This document shows, one piece after another, positions 22,845 through 36,496 of a stretch of 64,000 bases of DNA. The DNA is from Neopestalotiopsis rosae (Eukaryota; Ascomycota; Sordariomycetes; Amphisphaeriales; Sporocadaceae). Within the stretch, counting starts at the first letter, position 1. Each line of letters starts with the position of its first letter. The stretch covers positions 434,001-498,000 of the forward strand of contig JALGAS010000003.1 of NCBI GenBank assembly GCA_023078685.1. Reading direction: 5' to 3'. The translations under genes and the position numbers were made by a program. A model generated the notes under the pieces. That model was not told the origin of the DNA, made no database searches, and saw only the letters and a list, made by a program, of their open reading frames with translations.

Positions 22845-25800
22845 AGAGCACAGGAGGGGAGGGGACTTGAACGGCAAACTTGCATATTTCTGGGTCAGCA
22901 TTTATTTTATACGTCTCTGGGTTTCCTATTGGGTATATAGAGAAGGGGGCTATGTCAGCGTTAGACTTGATGACTATAAATAATGATTCTCACATTTTTC
23001 TCCTGCCCTTTAAAACTTTGAACGAGATTTACGAGATCAATGTTGTGAGAATAGAGTGCCACCCTGTGACAAATGTGAATGCTCTGTTTACCTAACCCTT
23101 ATATTTATATGAAGGGGTACTATGGTGTAGGTAATTGAGACTGCAAAGGTTTTCTGGCAGTGTTGTAATCCACCTTTGATGATAGTTACTTGGGATCCTT
23201 CGAAGCCGTGCCACGAGGTCTCTTTGAATGGTCATTCTACATTTGGGCATTATATTATAGTCTGCTCAAAATATCAGATCGAACTACTTTTTCTGGGTTT
23301 TGGCTTTGCAGGCTCTTGAATCTTCCAGTAGTACTGCTCAAATACTACCATCGTTTCTTTGACAGGATGGCGTTTACCATGGCATCATGCGAGCAACAGT
23401 CATTCATGCGAGTTCATATCAACTCCTTACAAAGTATAGGGGAATCCGATCGCATAGTAATAATTCGGCAGTGCTCAAATGAGACTTGGAAAGATGAGAG
23501 AAGAAGGGACCAAAAAAAATAAAAAATCAAGTAGGACGAGAGGTATACAAGTCACAAGATCACAAGCATTCAGGCAGAAGCGCCATAGGAGGATACAGAT
23601 CCCAAGTTCACGGGACTAGAGACAATCAAGCCAGTCAATACGACTTCAAAATACAACATCTGTTTCCCTCTCACTTGACATTGGACGTCATGGCCAATTG
23701 AACCAGACTCCGAAAGGAGTTTCTGATGATTGTGTTTTGGCTTTCGAGCCGGTGTTGATCCTCTCATCCAGGATCGGCGCCTCTGGCAACTTGCGCCTGG
23801 CGCTATAGCTGCTCTTATTCAAAGTCATCTATAAAATAGATGATTTTCTTTGGGTACTTTTTCGATAGATTTTTATCCAATTCTGGGATTCTCTATTATT
23901 TTACTAAATTTTGCGTCTTATCAGAGCCCAAATTGTAATTCCAAATTCGGCAAGGATATCAAGCATCAGGAAGAGGACAAAGTACAGATACGGCTTCATC
24001 GTAAGTGAATCCACGGACGCATGGATCCAGAAGCAGTAGTGATCGTACAATGGTAAGAGGGAAGCTGGTCAAGGCGGTCTAAAAAGAAATTGAATTAATA
24101 TCTATCATGTTGAACAATGGCTAAGGGTGGCAGGATTGAAATAATCTTCAAAATGGGAAAGGATGGAATTTCGAACAATCGACCGTATAACAATTCACCA
24201 TAGGCGATTCATCGCGAGCGCTCCGAATCGGGGGCACATGGAGGAGAAAGAAGCCACGAATGGAAACCCGCCAGCCAGTGTTCTCAAGCTACCATGGCGC
24301 ACCTGATGAGCAATTCACAATGGCCTTTCTACAAACATCGAAGCCCTATTTTCGGCAAAAGCCTCACCTCTACTTCGGTTGCCAATCAAGAGGGAAGATG
24401 AGTATGAGTGAATTCGGTCGTCGCTTGGGTGGTTTCTTCCCCCTCACCAAGTTTGCTTGTCTTACTGAGCCACGTGGACACCATGATCCGAGATTCGCAT
24501 GAAGAAAGGTTTCAATCTTGATGAGAGCCTGCGACCGAAAACTCGTCATAATCTTTTTCTTTTATTCCCGCGCATAACAGCCGTGTGGTCACGGTAATGA
24601 AACAGATGGACGGAATTCTTCTCTTTGCAGAACAAGGAAGGCTGAGCCATGTACAAGTTAAAAAATCCTAGATACCATAGTTGCGGGCATTCCACTCCCG
24701 GGGTCATCATCGAGACAGCGGGCTGCGGAAGGAAAAATGGGATAATTTTTGTGCACCGCTCGACGTTTTCTTATTTCTACCCTCCATCGTACTTCTGTTA
24801 CTCGAAATAAGCTTTGTGAAAACAAAACATGGATGAACTTCATTCTTTTATTTTGCGCGTCCATTCCCGCGGCCGACGAGTCAGGGGAAGATCAGACATG
24901 AACTTTAGCCCATTTTGGGGAAGCGGGAAACCCGTCATATCGCGTGTGAAGATGGTTGAATGGTCTTTTGCACATGGACATTTTGGAGGGGGCATCGATG
25001 CCGTCTTACCGAGAGATGAATGCCATAGAGATCGAGAGTAGAGCCTAAATGCCATCCTTGACATGCGTTATTCTCACCATCAAGGGGAGGACATGGACTC
25101 TGCGCGATCGGGATCTTTTGGTCTGCTCGTATAACGTTGACCACGTTCTCGAGAATGTGCCGATACGGGAATTATTTATAGGCGGCAGCCGACGTCACAC
25201 CACTTTGCGGAACGCCAATCAGAGGGATTTGGTACCTGAATCTCAACGTGCGACCTGCCCGTTGAAGGGATCTTGCATGTTGTCTTTTTCGTACACCCAC
25301 AGGTCGTTTTGGTGCTTGTGGCTGAGAACCGCCTTGCGTTATATATGTGTATATACGCGCCATGCTGATTGGTGGCGTTCCTGAAAGAGAGGACAGGGAA
25401 AAAAAGAACGCGCGGGAAGTGACCGGTATCGAGAAGCTTTGCACCTTTTGCAAGCCTTTTTTTACCTTCTTAGCCTAAACATATTTGATGATTCGAGGGA
25501 ATAAGATTTAAATACGACGCAACTTGTCAACTTTAGACGAGTCACGTGCGCCAACATCACTATGTACACGGACAGTGAGTAGGTAGAGAGTTGAGGAAAG
25601 CCGGATAGACACATCCTACCTGCTTCATGTGCTCGCAAACCTACCTACCCACTTGCATACATACCCAGCAGCGCCTGATGCTTTTACATACGGGCACGAG
25701 CATATGCAGGGAAACTTCATGGTTGGGCAATGAAAGGTTCCATGCATTTCCCCAATGCGTTCCACGAACGACGTAACCGTCGTTAATTTTGTGGGTTTTG

Positions 25801-28680
25801 GCTGCGACAATCCGAGGTCCCTGGTTTTTGGTAAACTGTGCATGTAATGCGCACCCCAGGTAGCAGGCAGGCAGTGCAACTCATACCCTTTCTTCTTTCC
25901 CCGGGCAGAGCAGAGAGCAGGGTAGTCTCTTATCAAGATGGATACTGAGAGCAGTTGACGGCCGTCGTGACTTTTCCGTCCGTGTCGGCAAACCTCGTCG
26001 AGGATGAATCGCTAGTGTGTAACGTGCGTGGAGATGGAGACATGGCTGCCACAAGGTGGGTAGGGATGCATCGTGGTCTGTCACTCACGGCTGAGGTCCG
26101 AACAGTCAAAGAAGCTTAGACCCAACTCTGATGGGAGGGGATTCTGACAACGCAGTCAATCCATCAGTTCATCTTGATCCGTTAGTGAAGTGAGTATAAT
26201 CCACGCTCAGCTCAGCTCGATGGAATAGTAGCGCAGCAGTCGTAAGTTGTCGACAGGACTAGTAGGCGTGATTTGATGAGGCTGACGTCTCCTTGGTCCC
26301 CATCTATGCTCAAGTCTCCATCTTGAAGAGTGTGGGGAGCGAGCGGTGTACGTGGTGCCGCGTGTGATTCAGGACTAGCAATGATCAACTTACGTATACT
26401 ACTTAACTATGTGTGAGGAGGAGAAGCATAGAAATGAGGGGCGGTGAAGATAAGTCAGCAATAATTATAGTGCTAGAAGCAGAGTGAAGAAGAGAATTGC
26501 ATCGTGGTGGTAAAATCAGTAAAATCAGTCTTGATATGAGATGGCAAGTGGAACGAACGAGTTGTCAAGTCGCCAAGCAATATTGAAGCACTGTTGACAG
26601 GCGAAGCTTTTCTAAAATTCCATTTCTGGTTAGATGCATTGTACCTGCAGAGTCTCGCTTCCATGAATTTTCCCTTCCCATTTTTGGAGAAGAGGGAGCA
26701 AAATAACCAGGGAATCATCAGCCAAACAACCTTTTTTCTACTCTTTGTGACCCGAGCGCGCAAAACAACTGACATACCTAATTGAGGCATTACTTCCATC
26801 CAATCATGAGGTCCCCTTCCACTCAAATCTCCCGAGATTATAAGACAAGGGCTCCAGAGTTCCAGGCCAGAGCAAAGGGGAGCAAGAGATCTGGATCGCA
26901 AAACTGCCCCTTGCCCTGTTTGGTTGATTGACCGCTGGCGCGTTTTCCATGTGCCAAGACTCCTTTGCGAGGGCATCCAGATTGCTATTGCTCATTCCCT
27001 GGAAGGAAGGAATTCTCTGGCGGAGTTGGGGAAGAACCGTGCCTACCCAGTACGCCAGCAGCAGAGGTATGCATGCATCCAAGCCAATATGACCCCTTTA
27101 CCATACCATAGCTCCAGCTAGTGCGATATAATTCCGCAGTAACATGCCATTGCGATTGATTGTTGCCAGCTGCTTTCTCTCGTGCTGCCAGACAATAGTA
27201 GTAGGTCATGATTATGTACAGCATGTAGCATTTCCTTTGTACAAGCTTAACAAGCTTCGGAGGGACATCCGAACTGCAGGCTGCTGTTGTGAGCGGTTTG
27301 TACCATGTAGGACAACTTTATACCCGCCCACGTTGAGCTTTTGGGTTCGAGACCGTGTGCTACGTGACCCTAAGGGTCATGATCTACTGACCTGGGGATT
27401 GGCTGTGCAGATCTTGGTAAAAGTAGAAATGTAGTAGCCAGTGAAATAGTTTGGAGGGAGGGGGGAAATCGGAAATCCGTTGACGCGGCTTGACGGCAGA
27501 GCGCGCGAATGACAAGTCTTGAATGAGCACAACTCAGGGGGAACTGCAAGCCATCTTTTGGCACAGGAATGTCATGCCAAGAACTTGTCACTTGAAGAAA
27601 ACAAAGCTCTAGAACGAGCTAAGAATGGACGGCGCTCTCGCCAGAGACACCAAGACAAAGGAGACCTGGACGTTAGGGGGGAGGCCTATGGCTTGTAGAA
27701 AAAGACGAAAATTGAGTTAAACTTGCCATCCATGATCTTGTGGGTGTATGTTCTCTGTGATATCTTTTGCTGTTGACGGACCATAATAATCTTCGATACA
27801 CAAGATCAAGAGGGAAAGGGTCTGGAATCCTTCCCCCACCGTTATTTTGATGGCAACCTGCATTCCATTATTCAATGTTGCCGCTCATCACTTTGTTTAT
27901 CTAGCCTTACAGCTGTCCTTGAGCATGTGCCATCAACAAGCAGATGCAGATCCGTGCCAAACAGCAGGTCAACATCCACTGATTGCCAGTCCAGATTCCG
28001 ATCTAAACCCCTCACTGGGGAGCCATCGTACTATTTGGTTATTATTACCTTGGATACCTTGAAGAAACCTACCTAGTCCCCTAGTGTAACTGGCTAGGTG
28101 TGCTATGGTAGGTAAGAGTAGGTAGCGGCCCCAATTGAAGCGCCCCCCCAGAGGTCCAGCGCTAGAGAAAAAAGCACGGTTGCTGTCGCAGTGTTTATGA
28201 CTGGCAAGACTGGGTGCTGCCCACCAAACAGAGTGTGTTGACAAGTCAAGTGAGTGGGCTGATGACTCTCTGGCGCCGTTGCGGGCATTTGATTCAGTGG
28301 TTGAGCAATTTATTTTATGAGCCGAGTAAGCAGCTAACGAATAGAATGGGTAAATGGGGTGGGAAAACAGTTGTTGTCATATAACAGTAGTAAGAACATT
28401 ACGCAGGAATATTATCCAAACAACAGGAATTATTAGCTAGGTATGTAGCCCAGCATAGTGTAGAAACAGCATAGCCTCGTAGCAGGATTTCATCTCTTCT
28501 TCATCCTTTCATCCAGTAGGAGGAGCCGGTTACTCTCAGTCTGCCAGATGCCTCGACGTCTTGGCAGGCCTATTGCTACATTACCGACCAACAGGCAAGT
28601 CGCACAAGATCCAAGGTTCCAAGTTGCTCTTCCATGGTCCCGACCCTGTTCATAGGCAGGAAGTGGCCTGTCTCTTCCGA

Positions 28681-28710
28681 CTCTCCATGGCTCTCCATGG
28701 CTCTCCATGG
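28681..28710. repeat. Three exact copies of CTCTCCATGG
   Basis: A 10-bp unit repeated three times without mismatch, followed by a partial copy. A short local tandem duplication in the SUN upstream region. Confidence 0.9.
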
Positions 28711-29266
28711 TCTCCCCCCCTCCCTCTGGCCCCTAATCCAATTTCGCCAGGGTCCCAAAGAGGCAAAACGCCGTTGCCCACTGCCCCGTTTTCCAATCCG
28801 TCCCTTGCAGTAGCGCCGCCTGTCTAGCCAGTAGCACTAGCCTCTGATAACCTCTAGACCTTGCTGCTAATCCAGTGCACACGCACTCCCAATCTGCCCC
28901 AATCTCGTGCCCCCCTGGCCGTTGCTTTCCTTTTCTCCCTCGCACGCCCAGGTCCGCTGGCCTTCGATCCATCCCTTCGTCTGTCTTTACCCTCACGAAA
29001 ACTCACCATCGTGTCTGTTCCTCCCCTTCGTCCAACTTGAGTGTTCCTATCCTCGGGCCTCTACCACATTCTTTTTTGAATTTCTCACACGGAACCCGCG
29101 AGTCGTCGCTCATTTACTACTACTTCTTGTATCCTATCGCCAAAAGAAAAAAGAGACATTTGGAAACAGTCAAATAATTTCGACAAGAAAACCAACTAAT
29201 ACAATTCGATAATTCCATCCGGGTCGCATAAGTCGAGACGTCAGCACGCCTTAGTCACGCTATACG

Positions 29267-29604
29267 GTAAGGAACTCCTTTGTGTGTGTTGTGGTTGGTG
29301 GTTATACACTTTGCGCCATGCATGCAATCATCGTATGCACATCGCAATGCTATTCAACTCCATCCTGCCTCAATTCTATTGTGGCTTGGCATTGATGGGG
29401 AACAACGCGCGCGATGATTGTATGCGCGGGCTTGTGCGCGCTATTGCGATCTTTCGGACTGTCGATCCCATGGGGCACAACTCCATTCAATGAATAATCG
29501 CACGACAGCTTCTTTGTTGTCGCGACCATGATAATGATTAATAACGACAACCTTTGTACTGACCATGGCGACAGATCCCTCTTACTTTTGCCGCCTTACT
29601 ATAG
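29267..29604 (+). other. Possible 5' leader intron of the SUN gene
   Basis: A GTAAGG donor at 29267 and a TACTATAG acceptor ending at 29604, with a CTGAC branch-like motif near 29560, would remove 338 bases and leave a 12-base segment before the start codon. Leader introns are common in highly expressed fungal wall genes. Transcript evidence is needed. Confidence 0.4.
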
Positions 29605-29616
29605 TACGACGACAAA

Positions 29617-30971
29617 ATGAAGTCCACCATCATGAACCTCGCCTTCGCGGCGTCTCTCGTTGCTGCTCAGCCCCACAACCACGGACACGGTCACCTCCAC
29701 CACAAGAAGGGTTCGCCTGTCGAGAAGCGCGATGCCGATGTTGTCACCACCGTCGTCCCTGCCACCATGACCGCCTACATCCTCGGCGACAAGGAGGTTG
29801 GCGCTGATGAGGCCAAGGCTGGAATTGAGAACGGTCTCTACGTCGTTGTTGGCGAGACCACTCCCACTTACGTCCCCGAGGTTGTTTCTAGCACCCTCAA
29901 GGTCGACGCTCAGTTCCTCCAGAAGACTTCCACCACCTCCAGTGCTTCCAGCACCTCGACCTCGTCGTCTACCTCGACCTCGACCTCGACTTCCTCGGCT
30001 TACAGCTCGACCTATGCCGCTGCCACCACCACCAAGTCCTCCAGCAGCTCTACTGCCACTGGTGTCACTGCCGACTTCCCCGATGGAGAGCTTGACTGCA
30101 GCACTTTCCCCTCCGACTACGGTGCCGTCGCTGTTGACTGGCTTGGCACTGCCGGCTGGTCCTCCATCCAGCAGGTTCCTGGCTTCGACTTCAGCCTCGA
30201 CAGCGTCATCTCCTACATTGTTGCTGGTGTTAGCGGTGACTCGTGCACTGAGGGATCTTTCTGCTCGTACGCCTGCCCTGACGGCTACGTAAAGTCCCAG
30301 TGGCCTACCGCCCAGGGCTCTACTGGCCAGTCCGTTGGTGGATTGTACTGCAACAGCGACGGAAAGCTCCAGCTTACTCGTACCGAGTACAGCACTCTTT
30401 GCCAGCCTGGCTGCGGTGGTGTCAACATTGTCAACAACCTGAGCTCTGACGGTGCTGCTGTCTGCCGTACCGACTACCCCGGTTCCGAGTCCATGGTTCT
30501 CCCTCTCTGGACCGAGCCCGGCAACACCTACTCCCTCACCAACATTGAGTCTAGCGTCTACTACGTCTGGGAGGGCTCTTCCACCACTCTCCAGTACTAC
30601 ATCAACCCCAAGGGTGTAGCGTTGGAGGACGCCTGTGTCTGGAATTCCGGCACCAACCCCGACAGCGCCGGTAACTGGGCTCCCATCAACATCGGTGTCG
30701 GCAAGAACTCCGAGGGCATGACCTACCTCTCCATCTTCAACAACTCTCCCACCTCGACCGCCACTCTCGACTTTGACATCGTCATCAGCGGTGACATCAG
30801 CGGAGAGTGCTACTACAAGTCTGGCAGCTACCCCGATGGTGACACTGGCTGCACTGTAAGTTTCTTCTTTCCTTTTCTTCATTGGAAGTTTTATTCTTAT
30901 ACTAAGATTTTCTATAGGTTGCTATCAGCGACGGTGGCTCCGCTACCATCACCTTTGAGGACAGCTCGTAA
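29617..30971 (+). CDS. SUN-family secreted cell-wall protein (GH132)
   Basis: Two exons, 29617-30855 and 30918-30971, give 430 residues; the intron is 62 bases with GTAAGT and TATAG ends. SUN proteins (yeast Sim1/Uth1/Nca3/Sun4, Aspergillus Sun1) are secreted or wall-bound, act on beta-glucan and take part in septation and wall remodelling. A signal peptide covers about residues 1-17, then a His-rich segment, a Lys-Arg site near residue 37 suited to Kex2-type cleavage, and a long Ser/Thr run (about 107-150) likely O-mannosylated. The C-terminal SUN domain carries the signature C-x5-C-x3-C-x24-C exactly (from DSCTEGSFCSYAC). The domain ends ITFEDSS in the short second exon. Codon use is strongly C-ending, consistent with high expression. 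Confidence 0.93.
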
Positions 30972-32212
30972 ACGTCTTGACTATAGACAGTCATATTCAG
31001 TACCGCATAACGTCTTGGATTTTTCATCTTGCGTTTCTTATGGATACCTGCCATCTATTGTCTCGATTTGGCCCCGAGCGACAAAGTCATAACTCATCAA
31101 GAAGGTGGAATGGCGTATCTAATTTCTATTGTGAATAATTTTTGGAGAGAGATGGGATTTTGGAAGAGGAAGAAGATGCTGGAGAATCGTGTGGAAAGCT
31201 TTTTTACACAAACCAGGAGACAGGGGAGGAGAAGAGAGAGAGAGAGGGAGAGAGAAACGAGATGTCGACATTTGGAACCCGTAGATGCATTTCCGACAAA
31301 GAACCAAAGAAAAAAGTTGAAAAGGGATTTTTCGCCCACCATTTTTTTCTTGGTTTGCACAATTCCACTATATGATCTAAACAGAAAACGGGTGGCCAAA
31401 TCCATCTCCCGAGAAAACCGCGCAGTCGTATGGGGATCACGATTAGTAGTGGTGGTGTGAAGAAGAAAAAACCAAAACGACCCTGCCGAGCTCTCTTTTC
31501 AGAGAGGGACGGAACTTCATCTTTTTCTTTTGTTTGCATCTACACTTCAAGCCGGGGTGGAGGCGGTTTTTTTGGTCTGAATTCTCTTGTGGTTTTTGAT
31601 CTATTGACTTTTTTCTTCTTAACGGTCAAAACCTTTTACCCATTTAGAATTGCAGATAGGAGTGGAATTCAGCTTTTCATGTTATGAACCTTGTGTGTCC
31701 TGATGTGTGTGCATTGTACATGCTCTTGTGATACACTGTTTGCTAGATAATGTTGCCATGCTCGTATCGCTGTTGCCATGTTCTGTGTCTTTATATGTTG
31801 TAATGATTTTGTTTCCCACGGAAGTACATGGTGGCAGCAGTATTGTTTCGATTTTGTTTCTGTATTTCATCGTGGCCTCGTTGCTACAAATGATACTCTA
31901 GCAAAAACTATTCATATGCATGTGACGCCTGGTAAATCATGAACCCAAGACATGCCAAAGATGCTTTGCTATGCAAGATCCAGAGACAGAAAACAAGCAC
32001 CACTTGAAAAATGTGCAACCGAATTCATGTTCCCAGCCGAGGATGCAGTGCCAATAAAAGAAAATGGTACGAAACAAGTTGCGCTCAAGAAAATGAAAGA
32101 CTCGCAGGCTAAATGATCAAAATCGTACCAGCCAATGCGTGCTCCCCTCATCTCGCCCTTTTTCATCACTCCGATTTTATTTTTCATCACCCTTCAACTT
32201 TTGTCATCCTTC
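30972..32212. other. Intergenic between convergent genes
   Basis: About 1.2 kb between the 3' ends of the SUN gene and the MFS gene. It includes a purine-rich GA microsatellite and AT-rich sequence. No gene is supported. Confidence 0.5.
31231..31256. repeat. GA microsatellite
   Basis: A run of GA/GAG units of about 26 bases in the 3' flank of the SUN gene. Confidence 0.85.
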
Positions 32213-34004
32213 TCAAATTCGTCCATAATTCGACTCTCGCGCCAGCGCTTTGCTCTTCATCTTTCGGACATTCCACCACACAAAGACCACCAACGCGACG
32301 CCGACCGCTAGGCCCAGGCCCAGCAGCATGACGTTGACGGGGACGGGATCATTGTGAAACGTCTTGTGGAAGAGATAGTCGAGCCCGCTCTGGCTAAAGT
32401 TGAAGAGGCCCGAAAGGCAAATGATGGTGCCATAGACGGTACCAAAGGTGCGAAATCCAAAGACCTTGGCACTATAGTCGCTCACAGCCGTGTAGTAAAA
32501 GGGCCGGTACAGTACAAACAGTACGATACCTGCGTAGGCTGCCCATTCGAGAGACAGACATCCGAGCACGCCAATACTGGTGGCAACGGACACGAGCGTC
32601 GCGAGCACGGTGACGGTACTCAGGCGGTCGAGGATCAGTCCAATGAATGGGATCGAGACGATGCCACCGAGCGGCAGGGCGACATCGAAAAAGGTATTGA
32701 TCTCGGCTGCCTTCTTTTCCGAGCCAAACATGTGCTCGTACTGGGGCCGGATGGTGGCGACAAAGTAATTGATGCGCGTCATTTGCACGACTGTGAACAG
32801 ACAAATGAGCCAAAACCACAGCGATGAAAGCTGTTCCCGGATGGTGGCATTGTGCATGACTCCCCAGACACCACTAATCTCGTTCTTGACCTCTTCGCGG
32901 TGCACCTGCTTGTCAGCCTTGGCGGACCCGAGCAGCTCCTCGATCTCGTGGACGACGTGCTCGTGGTGCTCGCGTTCCTGTACGCGCCGTTCCTCGCGCA
33001 GCAGCGCGGTCTCTTCGTCAATCTGATCGTCCACGGCCTCGGCATACGAAGCCATCCGGGAATCGTTGTCCTGACGGTCGATATCCTCAATGATCTCGCC
33101 GACCGTCTTGTACGACTGTGCTGGGAGCAAGGTGAATTGCAGAACCGCAATGACGGCGGGCACGACCAGGTAAGCCAAGAAGAACTCGTGATGACCAAAG
33201 GAACCACCAGAGCCCTCGTACATGAGCCGGTAGACCAGGAACAAGGCGCTCGAAGCGTCAAAGGCGCCCGTGATCAGGGCCAGGATCAATCCCGAGTGAC
33301 GAGGAAACGCATTGGAGAGCTGAAAGCTCGAAATGTAGATAAATGGTCCGCCCAGAGCGAGGAAGAGATAACCCATGAGGAAGGCGTCAAAGGGCATGTC
33401 TTGGGCAAAAGACAGGATCAAAGCACCCACGGCGAGAAAGCCGGCGCCCAGACAGCCACACACGCGGGGGCCGTAGCGATCGAGGATGGCGCCAATGGGC
33501 AGGGCGGCGACGTTGGTGGCCACGGCGGCCACAGTGAACATGAGGTTGAGGTGTATCTCAATGCACGTGTCGTCGCCATGACAGACATCCCGATAGGCAC
33601 CCTCGGCCTTGAGGACTGGTTTCAGGGCCGCGTAGCCAAAGACGACACCCGCCGAGAAGAGACAATAGAAGACGGTGACGACGAGCTGTGCTGTAACAGG
33701 TGTAAGTAAAGGCCTGATGGGTGACTTTTTCTATCTCTCCCTCTCACTAGGGGTTCAGGTGAGAGGCAACGATGGAAGACATACCTATTCTCTTCCACCT
33801 GGGCACCTCAAAAGCACCTACCGAGGTGATCTGTGGTTCATCTGCAACAGGTGTAGGATCCCACGACTCCGGCAGCGGGTTAAACGTCAGCTTGCGAGCC
33901 CTCTCGGACGCACCAATATCCGCGTCAGAACCGCGCCGCGATCTGTAGCCATCCTCGGAGACACTGACAAAGGTCTCGAGCGAGGAGACTCGGTGGAGAG
34001 ACAT
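32213..34004 (-). CDS. MFS transporter, FMP42-like
   Basis: Two exons, 33785-34004 and 32213-33690, give 565 residues. The 94-base intron starts GTATGT and ends TTACAG. The start at 34004 is the first ATG in the frame. The first ~75 residues are a disordered cytoplasmic tail. The membrane part begins LVVTVFYCLFSAGVVFGYAALKPVL, then a short acidic loop with two cysteines (CHGDDTC), then NLMFTVAAVATNVAALPIGA followed by LDRYGPR, a typical MFS signature loop. A long charged loop rich in Glu and His (around residues 265-330) separates the two six-helix halves. The pattern fits the fungal FMP42/YMR221C group related to SLC43 transporters. The yeast protein was found in mitochondrial preparations, but its substrate is not known and none is assigned here. 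Confidence 0.82.
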
Positions 34005-36496
34005 GATGTATGTCAAAAGTTATGAGAAACCTTTTTTCCTCTCTCCTTGGCTTGGCCCTATAATTCCCGATATGCCGTACAGGTATAAATGACTCTCCAG
34101 TATTTGTCCTTGTTGGATGATGTTCTGTTCTGCATGTAATGTGATGCGGAAAGTCGAACAAGCAGCCCCAAGAAAGCTCTCGAGATATTGGGATTAGTTT
34201 TGACACCGTCCAAATCCTAAAACCTTGGATTCGTCACAAAACTGAGTGCAACGAGCAGCAATAAGGCAGGCGCTATCCTCCTCGAACGCAGCTAAGGACG
34301 AGAAAGCTTGGCATGCGCAGCAAGTACAAACAAGGGTATTTGGGAAGGTGCAAGTCCGAGTGAAGAAGGAATTGATCGTATTCCGGCCAAATGATTGGGC
34401 AATCGCGAATATACACGATACTTCTCTCAATGGGTTCCAGGAGAAACAATCTATTAGAAAGAAAAACGAGAAGAAGAAAAGAAAAACAGAAAAAGACCAA
34501 AAGAGGCAACGGGATTCGATTGATGATGACGACAAGAAGGCCAAGACAAGTGCAATCCCTACAGAAAAAAAAAAGGTCACAAGAACAATTCTCGAGTAAG
34601 AGGATCGTCCAATGTGGTGGTCCTGTTTGCCTTAAAACACGATGGTCTCTTTGTTTCCCCTCTTCCCAAAAAGAGGCGCCGGCTTGGGTTTATACTAGTT
34701 CCCGAGGGTATGCGGATGTGGTGTGGTTGGTGGTTGGTGCGTGTGTGTATGTGTGTGTGTGTGTGTAAGGTAATGTGTGTGTGTAAGTGTAAGTGCAAGT
34801 GCTGATGGAATGTGTTTGCCTCTCTTTTTGCATTCCCGTAGCGTGTCTATCTTGTAAAGACCGTTTTCATAAAGAGATAGTTGGCTCGCTCTCTCTCTTT
34901 CTATATCTCTATCTCTGCAAGGGATTTCAAGAACAAGAAAAATATTGCAAATCCATATGACCTTTGACCTGGATGGTGAAAATTTTCCCTGTTTGTTCTC
35001 GGCCTCTCTTTTGCCATTATCGAATCTAGGTTCCTAGGTTCCTAGGTCCCCGGGCAAAGGCGAGCGAACGTGGGCCGACTCCGGCCGCATAATCACCAGA
35101 CCTGCACTGCGGCGGGTAGTAGGCAGTTTTCTCTCGGCCGTGGGAGGACCGACCCCAAACAAAATGTGCAAGAGACCGTAGAAAGCCATGTATTACTCGA
35201 TAGAAACTGGTCCCCCCAATTTCTTGGCTTCAATCTGCATCGATTGGCACAGGTTGTAGACTGGGGTAAAGAGGAGCATTTACTCCAAATTGAAACTACC
35301 TACTCTTGTACCTATATGAACTCAAACCACATGACCTATCCCATCGCGGGGTTCTTGCTGCTTGCTTCGTTTCGCCTGGATGCATCAAAACATTCGCTTT
35401 TCCTTATTACAATAGTTCTCCATATCCTCCATTTCGTTCCCACTTGCTTGGGAAAACTCTCCGGCGCCGTCTTGCTAAGAAAATAAAATCTCACTGAAAC
35501 CTGCTTTGCCTTAGTGGCTTCCCCGCCTTACGCTATAGGCCGCCGGCGTCTTCCGCAAGACAAGTCCACTGGGAACTGCGCCGGGCCCCAAATTGAATCC
35601 AGTTGAACGAGTTGAACGACAGACGGACGGGGCAGAGGTCAGCAATGAATTTTTTTTCTTGCTTGCTTTTTCTTTCTAATGCAAGGCGCCCAGCCAGCAG
35701 CATATTCAAAACGCCACCATATTTTTTTCTTTTCCGCTTGGGTTAGGTATGCTGCAAGATGGCAAGATTCTCTTTGATCTTATTAGCCCTGCCAGATCGG
35801 GGTCCCTGGGATCGGGTTTCCCTTACAGGAAGAGATCGAAAAAAAATCTTTTCTAGTAGGAAAAGAGACCTTGAAGCGCCAAGGATCGAATGCAACCTCC
35901 GCTAAACGGACACCGTGATCATGATCTCCGGGAACACGCTCCGGATATATAACATTCAGCACCATAAAACCTCTACCCCTGCTGATGTCTGCAAAGGGAA
36001 AAAAAAGTTTTCAAAGATAAGAAAACTTTTCCTTTTGCCTGCAGCCTGTTGGTTCGACGATCGTTGCAACTTGTCAATAGACACGATGATATTCGTGGTT
36101 ATTTCTCTTTTACAAAAGATCATGAATGTCTATTGAAGAGATACAAAACCACTGGACGCCCCGGCTACATATGGTATTGGCACAGCTGTCTGCATCAATA
36201 AATCTCCATGTCCACCAGGCACGAAGTTACGAAGCGAATACATAAAAGTAATCATTTGCTATTTTCGATTATGATGCATTTGCTTCAATCAGAAAGGATA
36301 CCATAATCCGCCCGTGGTATAGCAACCCCCATTTTTCTGATCTGCCACACTTTTTTGCCCGCCAGCGCCGACGCCATGTATCCTATAATCGTACACAAGT
36401 TGAAGATCGCATCGTGATTTCGCGCAGACCAAAGACTCTATCCAAACGTCCCCACTCCAACCTGCGAGCACTCGGCGCATCGTCTCCTTTATGGGA
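34005..36496. other. Intergenic 2.5 kb, no gene seen
   Basis: Lies upstream of the MFS gene and downstream of HOS2, both on the minus strand. A GT microsatellite is at 34739-34801 and a short TTCCTAGG direct repeat near 35030. A lysine-rich plus-strand frame at 34246-34599 overlaps the MFS leader and looks like chance coding of a purine-rich strand. Confidence 0.5.
34739..34801. repeat. GT microsatellite
   Basis: An imperfect (GT)n tract with interruptions, grading into GTAAGT repeats, upstream of the MFS transporter gene. Confidence 0.9.

Larger units (their letters stand above)
22845..29616. other. Gene-poor 6.8 kb upstream of the SUN gene
   Basis: The longest interval in the window with no supported gene. 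Short frames occur on both strands but none has a recognisable domain or clean splice structure. 22.9-24.0 kb is AT-rich. A three-copy 10-bp repeat lies at 28681-28710. The last ~700 bases (28.9-29.6 kb) are pyrimidine-rich and probably the promoter and spliced leader of the SUN gene. No transposase, reverse transcriptase or tRNA was recognised. Confidence 0.5.

Noticed and set aside
29599..30882. Long minus-strand open frame (427 codons) opposite the SUN gene
   Set aside because: It mirrors a highly codon-biased gene with C-ending codons, which removes stop codons on the other strand. Its translation is Val/Gly/Asp-rich and lacks any domain.
34246..34599. Lysine/glutamate-rich plus-strand frame
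   Set aside because: It arises from a purine-rich strand opposite the MFS leader; low complexity and no recognisable protein.
35026..35047. TTCCTAGG direct repeat as a possible attachment or target site
   Set aside because: Only about 2.5 copies of an 8-bp unit with no element next to it.
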